From: Nitrospirota bacterium
GTDB lineage: Bacteria > Nitrospirota > Leptospirillia > Leptospirillales > Leptospirillaceae
Assembly: GCA_021826965.1 (NCBI GenBank)
Contig: JAKAYA010000018.1
Location: 1 to 37,181 of the forward strand
Reading direction: 5' to 3'
DNA length: 37,181 nucleotides
Shown: positions 7,045 to 15,952 of the stretch, one piece after another
Numbering within the stretch: position 1 is the first letter of the stretch
Layout: each line of letters starts with the position of its first letter
Notes under the pieces: generated by a model
The model's input: the letters and a program-made list of their open reading frames with translations, nothing else
Databases searched by the model: none
Told to the model about the DNA's origin: nothing
Made by a program: the position numbers and the translations under genes

Positions 7045-7855
7045 GCACTTCCGGGAGCATCCGGATCTGTTGGCCCAGAAGATTTTCCCCGATCCGGACA
7101 AACCGTTCGGGGCTGTCGGTGACATAAAATCGTCTTTCCCGCAGTGAGCTTCCTCGACAACCAATCTCCCCCGACCGCAGGAACTCCCTGGCCAACTCCT
7201 GGCCCGGATCCACAAAAACAACCCCTGGTAAAAGAGTCTCCAGCGTCTTCCTGAGTGGCGGATAGTGCGTGCAGCCCAAAATAATGGTATCGACGTCCCG
7301 ATAAACATTCAGAAAGGGTTCGAGATATTTTCGGGCCACCAGTTCTGCAATGGGTCCTTCCGTCACACCTTCTTCCACCATCGGGGCAAACAATGGGCAG
7401 GCTTGCCCGTAAACGTGAACGGAGTTCCCGGACAACTCCCGGATAACCAGAGGATACGCCTGACTGGAAATGGTGCCTTCCGTCGCGAGAACACCCACCG
7501 AGCCGGTTCGTGTCAGGTTGCAGGCAGCGCGAGCACCGGCATCGAGAACTCCGACGATCGGAACATCGGGAAACTCCCGGGAGAGCTCGGGGAGAACCTG
7601 ACTCGAAACGGTAAAACAGGCCGCAACAATCAAAGAAGGGCGGAGGGTGTTCAGAAACAGGACGTTCTCCCGGGCAAAGCGAAGGATCGTCTCCCGGGAT
7701 TTCGTCCCGTATGGAAAACGGGCCATATCTCCCAGATAGGTAAAATCCAGTTCCGGAAAGATTTCCAGAAAATGGCGAAGGACTGTCAGGCCTCCCACTC
7801 CTGAATCAAACAGTGCCACGCCACCTTGTGACCGATTCCCCCCGATTTCCGTCAC
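6911..7855 (-). CDS. murI: Glutamate racemase with substituted catalytic motif and C-terminal extension
   Basis: 314 aa; the family is usually ~255-285. It makes D-glutamate for peptidoglycan in the cytoplasm. FDSGVGGLTV (16-25), PYG (48-50) and the second catalytic cysteine C195 in GCTHYPPL are intact. The first catalytic cysteine C80 lies in AACFTVSS where the family has ACNTAS, so the normally conserved Asn is Phe and Ala is Val. Family-like sequence ends near FVRIGENLLGQQI; the last ~45 residues are Pro/Gly/Arg-rich, encoded opposite the end of the amidotransferase gene, and may be an incidental read-through extension. The GTG start overlaps the nagZ stop (GTGA). Last gene of the rph-rdgB-nagZ-murI unit. 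Confidence 0.88.
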   Translation of the reverse strand: MTEIGGNRSQGGVALFDSGVGGLTVLRHFLEIFPELDFTYLGDMARFPYGTKSRETILRFARENVLFLNTLRPSLIVAACFTVSSQVLPELSREFPDVPIVGVLDAGARAACNLTRTGSVGVLATEGTISSQAYPLVIRELSGNSVHVYGQACPLFAPMVEEGVTEGPIAELVARKYLEPFLNVYRDVDTIILGCTHYPPLRKTLETLLPGVVFVDPGQELAREFLRSGEIGCRGSSLRERRFYVTDSPERFVRIGENLLGQQIRMLPEVLTLPDPPVWTPSPEIAREVSVKEDGRPVVPGATVPPGRRGAGGR

Positions 7856-8880
7856 GAAAACCTCCCGGCCACTTCGCGGTAAGCCGCAATTCTTTTCCCG
7901 ATCCGCGCCCGGCGAGCAAGCGATCGCACGAGACGTCCCTGCCAGAGAGAAGGATTCTTCGAAGCCAACCGCCGGATGATCTCAAGAGCCTCCAAGGGTT
8001 TTTCCCGGGATTTGAGAACCAGAAGACCGTCGCAGGAGACCGCCAGAGCCCGTTCCACCACGACGGGAAACGGAAATGTTTTCCCGACAGCCGCCATGGA
8101 AAGATCATCCGACAACAGAAGCCCACCAAAACCGCTCTTCTTGCGCAACATCTCTGTCATGATCTTACGGGACAACGTCGCAGGCCAGCGTTTGTCGAAT
8201 TCGGGATACAGGACATGCGCCGACATCAGGATCGGAATTCCTTCCAGGATCGCCATCTCGAACGGCAGGAACTCCCGTTCAAGAAGAATATCTTTGGATG
8301 CGTTCACCGAAGGCAGGGCCAGATGGGAATCCAGAAGAGTATCCCCATGCCCCGGATAGTGCTTGCCACAGGGAATGACCCCTCCTGATTCCAGTCCATG
8401 GGAGAACGCCATGGAGCGACGGACAACCTCCCAGGGGTTTCGGGAAAAAGACCGATCCCCGATGATCGGGTTCTCCGGATTGGAGTCGATATCCATCACA
8501 GGAGCGAAATCGATATCGACACCTGTCTGGCGAAGAGCCCGTCCGAGCTCCATCGCAGACCGGAAGACCCCGGAAAGGTCTTCCCGGTCTCCTAATATCC
8601 TGGCGGGAGGCAGGCAGGGAACTCCCTCTTTCAGGCGGGCAACGCGCCCTCCCTCCTGGTCGATGGCAATCCAGACATCCAAAGGGGAAAGCGCCTTCCG
8701 GACTCCGGACACCAGTTTCGCCACATCCTGGGCCCGCGTCCCGTTTTCAGAAAACAAGACCACGCCTCCCGGTCGAATCCGTTGAAGCCAACGGACGTCT
8801 TCCGCGTCAAGGCGGTCGCCAGGAAGGCTCACCCATAACCACTGTCCCCAGTCACTGTCGAAATCCCTCCGGGAAGTCAT
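7852..8880 (-). CDS. nagZ: Beta-N-acetylhexosaminidase (glycoside hydrolase family 3)
   Basis: 342 aa. It removes GlcNAc from anhydro-muropeptides during cytoplasmic cell-wall recycling. Family 3 features: IDQEGGRVARL (73-83), FAPVMDI (125-131), the KHYPGHGDTxxDSH catalytic loop (173-186), and the nucleophile Asp in LLLSDDLSM (D258). No signal peptide, consistent with NagZ. The ATG at 8880 forms an ATGA overlap with the rdgB stop, and its own stop overlaps the murI start. The upstream open frame has no family-like residues. Confidence 0.93.
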   Translation of the reverse strand: MTSRRDFDSDWGQWLWVSLPGDRLDAEDVRWLQRIRPGGVVLFSENGTRAQDVAKLVSGVRKALSPLDVWIAIDQEGGRVARLKEGVPCLPPARILGDREDLSGVFRSAMELGRALRQTGVDIDFAPVMDIDSNPENPIIGDRSFSRNPWEVVRRSMAFSHGLESGGVIPCGKHYPGHGDTLLDSHLALPSVNASKDILLEREFLPFEMAILEGIPILMSAHVLYPEFDKRWPATLSRKIMTEMLRKKSGFGGLLLSDDLSMAAVGKTFPFPVVVERALAVSCDGLLVLKSREKPLEALEIIRRLASKNPSLWQGRLVRSLARRARIGKRIAAYREVAGRFS

Positions 8881-9473
8881 GCCGACAGACTTTCGAGAAG
8901 ATTCACCAGATTCCGGACGGCGACAGCCCGGTGGGAAATCCGGTCCTTGATCGAAGAAGGGAGGATGCCGAACGTAACCTGAAATCCATCCGGGATGAAC
9001 AAGGGGTCGTATCCGAAACCGCCTTCTCCGAGTATCCCTTTGGTCAGTCGTCCCTCCACGACACCCTGGGCCGAACCGATCAACCGCCCGGAATTTCCAT
9101 CCAGCAGGACCAGGACGCACCGGAAGCGGGCAGTCCGTTTCTCCGGGGGGACGGTCTTCATTTCCCGGATAAGCGCCTGGCAGTTCATCAGGGCGCTTGC
9201 TCCGGCACCGGCGAATCGGGAAGATAGAATTCCCGGACGACCGTCCAGACTGTCCACCTCCAGACCGGAATCATCTGCCAGAATCAGGCGATCCGGGGCC
9301 GGAAAACAGGCATTCGCCTTGAGACAGGCGTTCCCGAAATAGGTTTCCCTGTCTTCCGGCGGGAAGAACGTGTCCGGAAGCGAGGGCTCAACCGAATAAC
9401 CTTCCGGCAAAAGCCGGCGAAACTCTTCGAGTTTGTGGACATTCCCGGAAGCCAGAAGGATCCTTCTCTTCAA
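8877..9473 (-). CDS. rdgB: XTP/dITP diphosphatase (non-canonical purine NTP pyrophosphatase)
   Basis: 198 aa. It hydrolyses ITP, XTP and dITP to monophosphates to keep deaminated purines out of nucleic acids. [11 protein letters not shown] (8-18) is the family's N-terminal motif, [10 protein letters not shown] (65-74) carries the metal-binding acids, and [10 protein letters not shown] and SHRAVA are the later nucleotide-binding motifs. The TTG start overlaps the rph stop (TTGA), and [11 protein letters not shown] is exactly the expected N-terminus. Confidence 0.94.
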   Translation of the reverse strand: MKRRILLASGNVHKLEEFRRLLPEGYSVEPSLPDTFFPPEDRETYFGNACLKANACFPAPDRLILADDSGLEVDSLDGRPGILSSRFAGAGASALMNCQALIREMKTVPPEKRTARFRCVLVLLDGNSGRLIGSAQGVVEGRLTKGILGEGGFGYDPLFIPDGFQVTFGILPSSIKDRISHRAVAVRNLVNLLESLSA

Positions 9474-10207
9474 GGATGAACAGCACCCGGGAAGCGGAAA
9501 ACGGTTTTCTGGCAAGCAATGACCTCCTGAATGCCCTTCTCCCCCAGTCGAAGGAGGGTGTCCAGAGATTCCCGGGAGAAAGGAGCCTCTTCCGCCGTTC
9601 CCTGGATTTCCACAAAGCGGCCGGACTCCGTCATGACCAGGTTCATATCGGTTTCGGCGCCGCTGTCTTCCGTATAGCACAGATCAAGCACCGGAACGCC
9701 TTCCACGACACCGACAGAAACGGCAGCCAGATATTCGCGGACAGGCCAGTCGGTCATCAGACCTCTCTTATGAAGCTCGAAAAAGGCAAGACACATCGCA
9801 ACAAATCCTCCGCTAATGGAAGCGGTCCGGGTTCCCCCGTCGGCCTGGAGGACATCACAGTCCACCGTCACCGTCCGGGCTCCCATCCGGCGCGTATCAA
9901 CAACCGAACGGAGGCTTCTTCCAATCAGACGCTGGATCTCCTGTGTCCTGCCTGTCTGTTTTCCTTTTGTCGCTTCCCGGGAATTCCGTTCGTGTGTCGC
10001 CCGGGGAAGCATCCCATATTCGGCTGTGATCCAGCCTTTCCCTTGATCTTTCAGAAAAGGGGGTACCTTTTCTTCCACGCTGGCCGTGCAAAGAACCTTC
10101 GTGTTCCCCATTTCTACCAGAACGCTTCCTTCCGCATAGAGGTTGACCCCAATCTGCATCGACAGGGGGCGCAAGGTTTCCGATTTTCTTCCATCCGATC
10201 GAGTCAT
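9470..10207 (-). CDS. rph: RNase PH
   Basis: 245 aa. A phosphorolytic 3'-5' exoribonuclease that trims tRNA 3' ends. The protein starts with the canonical [17 protein letters not shown] and has [37 protein letters not shown], the active-site [18 protein letters not shown] and [15 protein letters not shown]. The ATG at 10207 follows AAAAGGAAAACG, a good ribosome site. It is 82 bases downstream of the DHH phosphoesterase and leads the tightly overlapping rph-rdgB-nagZ-murI block. Confidence 0.96.
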   Translation of the reverse strand: MTRSDGRKSETLRPLSMQIGVNLYAEGSVLVEMGNTKVLCTASVEEKVPPFLKDQGKGWITAEYGMLPRATHERNSREATKGKQTGRTQEIQRLIGRSLRSVVDTRRMGARTVTVDCDVLQADGGTRTASISGGFVAMCLAFFELHKRGLMTDWPVREYLAAVSVGVVEGVPVLDLCYTEDSGAETDMNLVMTESGRFVEIQGTAEEAPFSRESLDTLLRLGEKGIQEVIACQKTVFRFPGAVHP

Positions 10208-10289
10208 CGTTTTCCTTTTCCGTTCTGAAAAAGTTTTTTTCCTGATTGTTCTTACCTGAAAGACGTTCAATAGCGCACAGAATTGTCCG

Positions 10290-11186
10290 TCAGGATTTTA
10301 CGGTTCCGGGGAGAGATTCATGCACGATCCGGTCGGAAATGAATCCGGCCGCACGCGCGTGTCCTCCTCCTCCGAATCCTTCGGCAATCCGGGCAACATC
10401 CGGTCCTTCCGCGGAAGACCGAAGACTGTAGGAAATACGGCCATCAGACCGATGGGACCAAATCACGACCATCGGGGATTCCGGTTTCAGGAATCCGCCG
10501 ATCTCCGAGTTCAATACCGGGGAATTGACGAAGATCCCTTCCATTCCGCCCGGAAAGCGTCCCCGGGAGGCCGTATCCCGGACAGCGGCCCGAAGAATCT
10601 GGGACTGATAACGAAGAATGGTTTTCCCTTCACGGACAAGCTCGCAGTTTTCCGAAATCGGCCCGTTTCCCATCTCCCGGTCAAAACGGTCCCACAATTC
10701 CAGGTCGAACGGATAGGAGGCAAGGGCCGTGTTGACCTCCTGGCTGAAGGGTAGCTCCCATTTCCAGAGATCCTTGTCTTCGATCAGGCGGATCAGATTT
10801 GGCACTGGTTTGTCCGCGTGAAAGTGGAACCAGCTGATCGCCGCACCCGAATGCGTCATATCGAAGTAGATGTCGGGATCTTCGGCAAACTTTCCGGCCA
10901 TCTTTTCGTACGCCGTCTTGTGATGATCGAGAACAATGACCCTTCGGTTCCTTTTTTTCAGATCCAGAACCACTTCCGGAGAAAAGGAGAAATCCGCCAC
11001 ATAAACTGTCCCGCCTTCCGGGAACGGAGGAAGCGGGTCCCCATAGGCCACCGGGACGAGATGCAGCTGTATTCGGCCGGAAAGACTCTTCCAGGCCGAC
11101 CAGGCCGCACCAAATCCGTCGGAGCAGTTTCGGTGGTAGTAAAACGTGACGGGTGAAGAATCTATCACAAGCTTTGGTATCGACAT
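10290..11186 (-). CDS. DHH/DHHA1 family phosphoesterase
   Basis: 298 aa. Metal-dependent phosphoesterase family that includes nanoRNases, cyclic dinucleotide phosphodiesterases and RecJ. The first motif [13 protein letters not shown] (H18, D23) is followed by VADFSF (D65) and the DHH triad LDHHKT (87-89), then D in [13 protein letters not shown]. The C-terminal DHHA1 motif [11 protein letters not shown] is near residue ~280. The substrate cannot be read from sequence. The ATG at 11186 was chosen because it directly precedes the domain and has CAGGAG upstream; the frame extends 28 codons further. It lies between the ABC-F gene and rph, with ~80-100-base gaps. Confidence 0.85.
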   Translation of the reverse strand: MSIPKLVIDSSPVTFYYHRNCSDGFGAAWSAWKSLSGRIQLHLVPVAYGDPLPPFPEGGTVYVADFSFSPEVVLDLKKRNRRVIVLDHHKTAYEKMAGKFAEDPDIYFDMTHSGAAISWFHFHADKPVPNLIRLIEDKDLWKWELPFSQEVNTALASYPFDLELWDRFDREMGNGPISENCELVREGKTILRYQSQILRAAVRDTASRGRFPGGMEGIFVNSPVLNSEIGGFLKPESPMVVIWSHRSDGRISYSLRSSAEGPDVARIAEGFGGGGHARAAGFISDRIVHESLPGTVKS

Positions 11187-11288
11187 TCCTGGGAGTCTCC
11201 TGCGTCCGGGACTGAACCCCGAAAAAGATTGTTTGTCACTCAAATCAAAGGACATGGTCCGTTGATGCATCCCGGTGGAAACATTTCG

Positions 11289-13214
11289 CTAGGAGTCGAT
11301 GCGCGCAGCTTCCTTCTCCCATTCCCGGGTCAGGACTTCTTGGCGTTTCAGGGCTTCCTGTCGCTTTTGCTCGAGTTTTTTCCGTTCGCTCTTGGCTTTG
11401 TAATCCGGATTCTCCGTCAGCCGGGGAGAGGCAAGTTCGGCGTCCAGAAAAGCGATCGCACCTGTCAACTCGTCCATGTCCCGCTCGATTTTTTCAAGTC
11501 TCTTCCGGATGACGGACGCATCTCCGTTCGATTTCTCCGGAGGACCCTCAGCCGTTTTCGATACAGACGGACCGGTTTCCGGCAAGACCATGGGTTCGCC
11601 CGTCCGGGGACGGCGCTTCTCAAGATAAATCGTATAGGGAGTATTCAGATAGGGTTGAATGTTTCCGGGAACCACTTCGATAATGTCCGTGGCGATAGCT
11701 TCGATCAAATGACGGTCGTGCGTAATGAAGACCAGGGTTCCCGTATAGGCGGAAAGCGCTTTTTCCAGACATTCCCGGGAGGCGATATCAAGATGGTTTG
11801 TCGGTTCGTCCAGGAGAATGAAATTCGACGGCACAAGAAGCATCCTCGCCAAGGCCAGACGGCTTTTTTCTCCGCCGGAAAGAACCGAGACTTTCTTGTA
11901 GACATCGTCTTTCCGGAACAGAAAGGCTCCCAGAAGGCTCCGGATACGCGTCTGGTTCTCGGACTCTTCGGCGGCGGCTTCCATGGCTTCGAGTACGGTA
12001 TGGTGCGGTTCAAGCGTTTCAAGCTGATGCTGTGCAAAATACGTCAATGTCACATTGGTTCCCGGAACACATTTTCCGGAATCGGGTTTCAGAACGCCCG
12101 CCATGATCCTCAACAGGGTCGATTTTCCAGCTCCGTTCGGCCCGACAAGCGCGATCTTTGATCCCCGGTGAAGGACGAAACGAAACGGGGGAATGATGCG
12201 GCGCTCTCCGAAAGACTTGGTCACATCTTCGAGTGTCAGGACCACGTTTCCGGAACGAGGGGGTTGAGGAAACTTGAACTTGACCGCTTTTTCCTCGACG
12301 TCGAGTTCGATTCTCTCGATCTTTTCGAGGGCTTTCAAACGGCTCTGCGCCTGGGTGGCCTTCGTCGCCTTCGCCCGGAAGCGGTCGACGAACGACTGCA
12401 TGTGGGCAATCTCCTTCTGTTGCCGTTCGTAGGCCGATTCAAGAGCTTCTTTCTGCGCTTCCCTTTGCTCGAGGTAAAGGTCGTAGTTGCCGTGATAAAC
12501 CTTGGCTCTCCCCTGGGAAAGTTCAATAACGCCGTTTACGACATGATTCATGAACGTGCGGTCGTGGGATATCAGAAGAACCGATCCGGCGAAATCGTTC
12601 AGGAAATCCTCCAGCCATTCGATCGAAGGAATATCCAGATGATTGGTCGGTTCGTCCAGAAGAAGGATTTCGGGCCGGGTGACAAGCGTCCGGGCCAAAG
12701 CCACACGCATGCGCCACCCGCCGGAAAGGGCCGAAACACGTGTGTCCATCTGGGCATCGGAAAAGTTGAGTCCGGAGAGGATCTTCCGGGCGGTTGCCTC
12801 CTGCTCGAACCCGCCGGACGCAGAAAACCGGGTCTGAAGATCGCCATAGCGCGACAACAGACGGTTCATTTCCGCTTCAGAATGTCCGGGTCGGGACATC
12901 ATTCCTTCGATTTCCTGCATTTCATCTTCGATGCGCTGGAGGTTTTGATCCCCGCCAACGACCTCATGAACGGCTGACCGGTCCGACACAATCTCCAGAT
13001 CCTGAGGGAGGTATCCGATCCGGGCTCCGACAGGCAGAACGATTTGCCCGGAATCCGGCTCCATGAGCCCCGCTATCATTTTGAGCAGAGACGATTTCCC
13101 CGCCCCGTTGGGACCAACGATTGCCATTCGTTCCTTGAGACTGATCTTGAGAGACAAGTTGTCGAAAAGAGTCTTGGAAGGATAGTGTTTCGAGAGATTG
13201 ACGAGATTGATCAT
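11289..13214 (-). CDS. ABC-F subfamily ribosome-associated ATPase
   Basis: 641 aa with two ABC domains and no membrane segment. ABC-F proteins bind the ribosomal E site and relieve stalled or antibiotic-blocked translation. Walker A GPNGAGKS occurs at 34-41 and again at about residue 350 (GPNGAGKST). Signatures LSGGWRMR and LSGGEKSRL are present, as are two LLDEPTNHLDI Walker B segments. Between the domains lies the P-site tRNA interaction linker with coiled-coil character (LESAYERQQKEIAHMQ, then RAKATKATQAQSR). A charged C-terminal coiled coil (~570-641) resembles YheS or Uup. The specific subfamily is unresolved. The ATG at 13214 starts the domain but lacks its own Shine-Dalgarno; a hairpin sits just upstream. 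Confidence 0.92.
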   Translation of the reverse strand: MINLVNLSKHYPSKTLFDNLSLKISLKERMAIVGPNGAGKSSLLKMIAGLMEPDSGQIVLPVGARIGYLPQDLEIVSDRSAVHEVVGGDQNLQRIEDEMQEIEGMMSRPGHSEAEMNRLLSRYGDLQTRFSASGGFEQEATARKILSGLNFSDAQMDTRVSALSGGWRMRVALARTLVTRPEILLLDEPTNHLDIPSIEWLEDFLNDFAGSVLLISHDRTFMNHVVNGVIELSQGRAKVYHGNYDLYLEQREAQKEALESAYERQQKEIAHMQSFVDRFRAKATKATQAQSRLKALEKIERIELDVEEKAVKFKFPQPPRSGNVVLTLEDVTKSFGERRIIPPFRFVLHRGSKIALVGPNGAGKSTLLRIMAGVLKPDSGKCVPGTNVTLTYFAQHQLETLEPHHTVLEAMEAAAEESENQTRIRSLLGAFLFRKDDVYKKVSVLSGGEKSRLALARMLLVPSNFILLDEPTNHLDIASRECLEKALSAYTGTLVFITHDRHLIEAIATDIIEVVPGNIQPYLNTPYTIYLEKRRPRTGEPMVLPETGPSVSKTAEGPPEKSNGDASVIRKRLEKIERDMDELTGAIAFLDAELASPRLTENPDYKAKSERKKLEQKRQEALKRQEVLTREWEKEAARIDS

Positions 13215-13229
13215 AATGGACGGAAGAAA

Positions 13230-13249
13230 GTCCGGTACCCTTACCGGAC
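13230..13249 (-). promoter_or_regulatory. Perfect hairpin in the ABC-F leader
   Basis: GTCCGGTA (13230-13237) and TACCGGAC (13242-13249) form a perfect 8-bp stem with a four-base loop, ending 15 nt before the ABC-F ATG. On the coding strand it is followed by a pyrimidine run (TTTCTTCC). A strong AAAGGAG element lies on the far side of the hairpin, without a usable in-frame ATG, GTG or TTG. The arrangement is attenuator-like, but this is inference. Confidence 0.5.
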
Positions 13250-13385
13250 CTGTTCTATTGTTCTCCTTTCCCCTCCCGCACCGGAACGGGATTCGCAATC
13301 GTAACAATGAATGATGGTGTCAACCGGATTTCATTGTAGGACAAAAGGCTGCGATCGGCAAACAAACCGTTCTTTCAAGGACAAT

Positions 13386-13415
13386 AAAAAAGGGGAAGGC
13401 ACAGAGCCTTCCCCT
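13386..13415 (-). terminator. Rho-independent terminator of hsp20
   Basis: A perfect 10-bp stem AGGGGAAGGC/GCCTTCCCCT (13391-13400 with 13406-13415) with loop ACAGA. On the minus strand it is followed by a T-run (complement of the A-run at 13386-13391). It lies 29 bases after the hsp20 stop. Confidence 0.93.
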
Positions 13416-13443
13416 CGTCATGGTCCTCTCAGGACCCGGGGTC

Positions 13444-13902
13444 TTAACCGACCTCGATCTCGACTGACCGTGGCTTCGTTTCGGCCAGTTTTTCGATCTT
13501 GACGTTCAATACGCCGTCCTTCATTGTTGCAGTGACCCGTTGAGGATCGGCGTCATCCGGAAGAGAGAAACTGCGGAGGAAACTCCCGTAAAGACGTTCA
13601 ATACGGTGGAATCTTTTCCCGTCCTTCTCTTCCGAGATCCTTTTGCGCTCCCCCGAAATGGCCAATATCCCGTTTTCAATGGAAACCTTGACATCCTCCT
13701 TACGAATCTCCGGCAATTCCACCGTTACGTGATAAGCTTCCCCATCTTCGGCAATATCCACGACGGGAGCCCAATCCACGGCAGTCATCGCCTGCCGCTC
13801 ATCCGTTCTCGTTTCTTGCGGCATCCGCGCAAAAACAGGAGTCAGGCGGCGCCCCAAGTCTTCCAGTTCCCTTACGGGGTCCCATCTCAAAAGGCTTGTC
13901 AT
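13444..13902 (-). CDS. Hsp20/alpha-crystallin family small heat-shock protein
   Basis: 152 aa. ATP-independent holdase chaperone. The N-terminal arm is MTSLLRWDPVRELEDL. The alpha-crystallin domain spans ~45-140 and begins at WAPVVDIAEDGEAYHV, including ELPEIRKEDVKVSIENGILAISGER as beta strands and the signature DGVLNVKI near 132-139. A short C-terminal tail has an IxV-like motif (VEIEV). The ATG at 13902 follows GGGAGG at good spacing. It lies 62 bases after the pseudouridine synthase with no obvious sigma-32 promoter between. It ends at a strong terminator. Confidence 0.94.
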   Translation of the reverse strand: MTSLLRWDPVRELEDLGRRLTPVFARMPQETRTDERQAMTAVDWAPVVDIAEDGEAYHVTVELPEIRKEDVKVSIENGILAISGERKRISEEKDGKRFHRIERLYGSFLRSFSLPDDADPQRVTATMKDGVLNVKIEKLAETKPRSVEIEVG

Positions 13903-13964
13903 TTTCGAATCCTCCCAACATTCTGAAAACGTGATCATCTCAGGATCCGGCCTCAAGAACCGGA

Positions 13965-14867
13965 TCAACCTTTGCGGAACGCATCCTTCTTCCGAAGGGA
14001 GAGGACCGCTCCGTCTTCTTTCACTTCAATTATATCTCCGGAACGGGACATGTCAAGTATTATGTCAAGTACGATTTCGTCTCCTCGAAGAAAAAATCGG
14101 GAAACGTCCACAAGCCTTCCGGGCGCCAAATCTTTCAGTTCGAACGGACCAAGACGGACTCGGATCAGATGGAGGACTTCATAGCCCCCTTCATCGAACA
14201 ATCGCCGGATCTCCCGGTTCTTGCCTTCCCTCAGCCCCAACCTCAACCACGTCGTCCGGGAATTTTCTTTTTCGATCCGGGCATCCACCTCCTTGAATCC
14301 AAGAGCCTTCGCCCACATTCCTCCGGAAAGACCCTTCTCCCAATCTTCCCGTTTCAGGAACGGTCGGATCTGCACCCGGTATTCCCTGGGAAAATCGCGA
14401 TCGGGATCCAGAAGATGAGATAGCGCGGAAGGACGGTTCGTCAGAAGGATCAGGCCGGCGGAAGCCTGATCGAGACGTCCCACCGGCATCATACGCGACA
14501 TCTCCAGACCGGGCTCCTTTCCGGCAGGAAAGGAGAGGGAATGGAAAACCGTTTTCCGTCCTTTGGGATCGGTTCGCGTAACCAGAGAACCCCTGGGCTT
14601 ATTGCACGCAAAAACCCTGGGCGGGTCCGGAAAAAGAGCCTTCCCATCCAGCAGGAAAACAGGCTCCCGTCCTGCATCTCCTTCGACGAACCGTTCGACT
14701 GAGTCCACCGAACGACCATCTTCGAAAGAAAGTCTGCCCTCCCGTACCCATTCTCTCGCCATTCCGCGCGTTCCAAGACCGAGTTTCGAGATCCACCTGT
14801 CGACCGTGTGTCCTTGGGTCGGATTGGACCTTCCATTTTGCCTTCCAGATAAAGGCCTTCCAGCCAT
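13965..14867 (-). CDS. RsuA/RluB-family rRNA pseudouridine synthase
   Basis: 300 aa from the ATG at 14867 (GGGAG upstream); a TTG at 14903 would add 12 residues. An S4 RNA-binding domain covers ~20-65 (VDRWISKLGLGTRGMARE...). The catalytic domain has the NKPRG segment (~89-93), the catalytic Asp D133 in VGRLDQASAGLILLTN and a later GKNREIRRLFDEGGYEV motif. It isomerises a uridine in 16S or 23S rRNA; sequence alone does not settle which site. Residues after LGPFELKDLAPG form the normal end, followed by a ~40-residue charged extension. hsp20 follows on the same strand. Confidence 0.9.
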   Translation of the reverse strand: MAGRPLSGRQNGRSNPTQGHTVDRWISKLGLGTRGMAREWVREGRLSFEDGRSVDSVERFVEGDAGREPVFLLDGKALFPDPPRVFACNKPRGSLVTRTDPKGRKTVFHSLSFPAGKEPGLEMSRMMPVGRLDQASAGLILLTNRPSALSHLLDPDRDFPREYRVQIRPFLKREDWEKGLSGGMWAKALGFKEVDARIEKENSRTTWLRLGLREGKNREIRRLFDEGGYEVLHLIRVRLGPFELKDLAPGRLVDVSRFFLRGDEIVLDIILDMSRSGDIIEVKEDGAVLSLRKKDAFRKG

Positions 14868-14987
14868 TCCCGATTTCTCCCGAAAACAGTTTCCTTTTGC
14901 CAATTTCCCCAGAAACTCAGAGATTTCAGTCTTCTTTCGATCCGATCATCAAAAATATCCTTCAATCTCAACATCTCTCATTTTTTC

Positions 14988-15017
14988 TTGACCAGACCAG
15001 CCTCCTGATAATAAAAT
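14988..15017 (+). promoter_or_regulatory. Sigma-70 promoter for the lytic transglycosylase
   Basis: TTGACC (14988-14993), 18-nt spacer, TAAAAT (15012-15017). It fits a transcription start near 15024 and a ~68-nt leader before the GTG at 15092. Confidence 0.6.
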
Positions 15018-15091
15018 GTAATCATCGAAGAACATGCGGGAAAAACATTGGGAGCCAGCAATCCGGAAAAGCTCCCGTTAGCGAGGTACGA

Positions 15092-15709
15092 GTGAATTGG
15101 CTGATTCATCAGTCTGTATCGTGGTGCCTTGGAGCCCATCTTTTGAGCAGTACCGTTCCCTATCATACGGCGATCACGCGGATAGCGTGTCAGGACCATG
15201 TCAATCCGGTTCTTGTCGCTGCAGTCATCGAACGTGAATCCCGCTTCAACTCCCACAAGTTTAGAAGAGAAAGAAGAATTCACGACATTTCCAGGGGGTT
15301 GATGCAGGTCACGTTCAGAACGGCACGCTGGCTGGGGTTCAGGGGAGCACCACAAACCCTGTACAACCCATGGGTGAACATCCGTTATGGCACAAAATAT
15401 CTTGCGTATCTCCTCAAAAGATACAGAAGCGTTTCGGACGCGCTGGCCGCCTATAATGACGGGAGACCCCGAAAAAGACATGGACGCTACATCTCTTCCT
15501 CAGGATCTTTTTCCGTGGACCATTATGTCAGGGCCATCCTTCACAACACAAAGGCTCTTGTCCTGACAGCCACGGCTGAAAAGCTCCGGCAGCCTCCCCG
15601 CTCTTCGGAAGGGAACGGGCTATTGGCTTCCGGCTTTCCCGTCAGTGGGGGAGGGCAGTACGACTTTCCCACTACGGGTCTTTTTAACAGGGTGGAGATG
15701 GGTTTTTAG
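15092..15709 (+). CDS. Lytic transglycosylase (SLT domain)
   Basis: 205 aa from a GTG preceded by GAGG at 5 nt. Cleaves peptidoglycan glycan strands with 1,6-anhydro product formation. The catalytic Glu E49 is in AAVIERESRFNS (43-54). GLMQVTFRTARWLG (69-82) is the substrate-groove motif, and IRYGTKYLAYLL and AYNDG (120-124) complete the SLT fold. The first ~23 residues are mildly hydrophobic (LIHQSVSWCLGAHLLSSTV) and may be a short export signal, with a weak n-region. The last ~50 residues have no family match, and the final 90 bases overlap a minus-strand gene. The start could be further upstream, since the frame is open, but nothing there looks conserved. Confidence 0.85.
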   Translation: MNWLIHQSVSWCLGAHLLSSTVPYHTAITRIACQDHVNPVLVAAVIERESRFNSHKFRRERRIHDISRGLMQVTFRTARWLGFRGAPQTLYNPWVNIRYGTKYLAYLLKRYRSVSDALAAYNDGRPRKRHGRYISSSGSFSVDHYVRAILHNTKALVLTATAEKLRQPPRSSEGNGLLASGFPVSGGGQYDFPTTGLFNRVEMGF

Positions 15710-15952
15710 CCATTCGGCCCTCAGATCGACGTATTTATAGAGACTCGTCACCGTCCGGTCAACCATCGCTTCTTCGGACCGGCGGGATAGAGCTTCGTAG
15801 AGCATCAAGGAACCGCCCAGGACCACAAGACTTCCCAGGGTAAGGGCAACGGCCGATCTCACAGGATGGCGGATGCCCAAACCCAGGGAAAGGGCAACGA
15901 CACCGAGACCAATAATCAGTAAGCACAGAACAGCGATCACCAGAAACGTCAT
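15620..15952 (-). CDS. Small two-helix membrane protein
   Basis: 110 aa with a strong ribosome site (GAGGAGG) before the ATG at 15952. Two hydrophobic segments (~2-27 MTFLVIAVLCLLIIGLGVV and ~32-54 SAVALTLGSLVVLGGSLML), then a polar, positively charged C-terminal half (VKKTRSGK). I do not recognise the family. It lies 160 bases downstream of the HD phosphohydrolase in the same direction and may be the last gene of that operon. Its 3' end overlaps the transglycosylase gene on the other strand by 90 bases. Confidence 0.6.
   Translation of the reverse strand: MTFLVIAVLCLLIIGLGVVALSLGLGIRHPVRSAVALTLGSLVVLGGSLMLYEALSRRSEEAMVDRTVTSLYKYVDLRAEWLKTHLHPVKKTRSGKVVLPSPTDGKAGSQ

Noticed and set aside
13944-13966. 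GATCCGG/CCGGATC hairpin between the pseudouridine synthase and hsp20, considered as a terminator or sigma-32 promoter
   Set aside because: No T-run follows on the minus strand, and the CTTGAG resembling a -35 box has no CCCAT-type -10 partner.
14489-14974. Minus-strand frame beginning MLRLKDIFDDRIERR, overlapping the pseudouridine synthase in another phase
   Set aside because: It begins upstream of the synthase but continues as an antiphase shadow of its S4 domain; no recognisable family and weak ribosome site. The S4 domain reads well in the chosen frame, so a frameshift is not needed.
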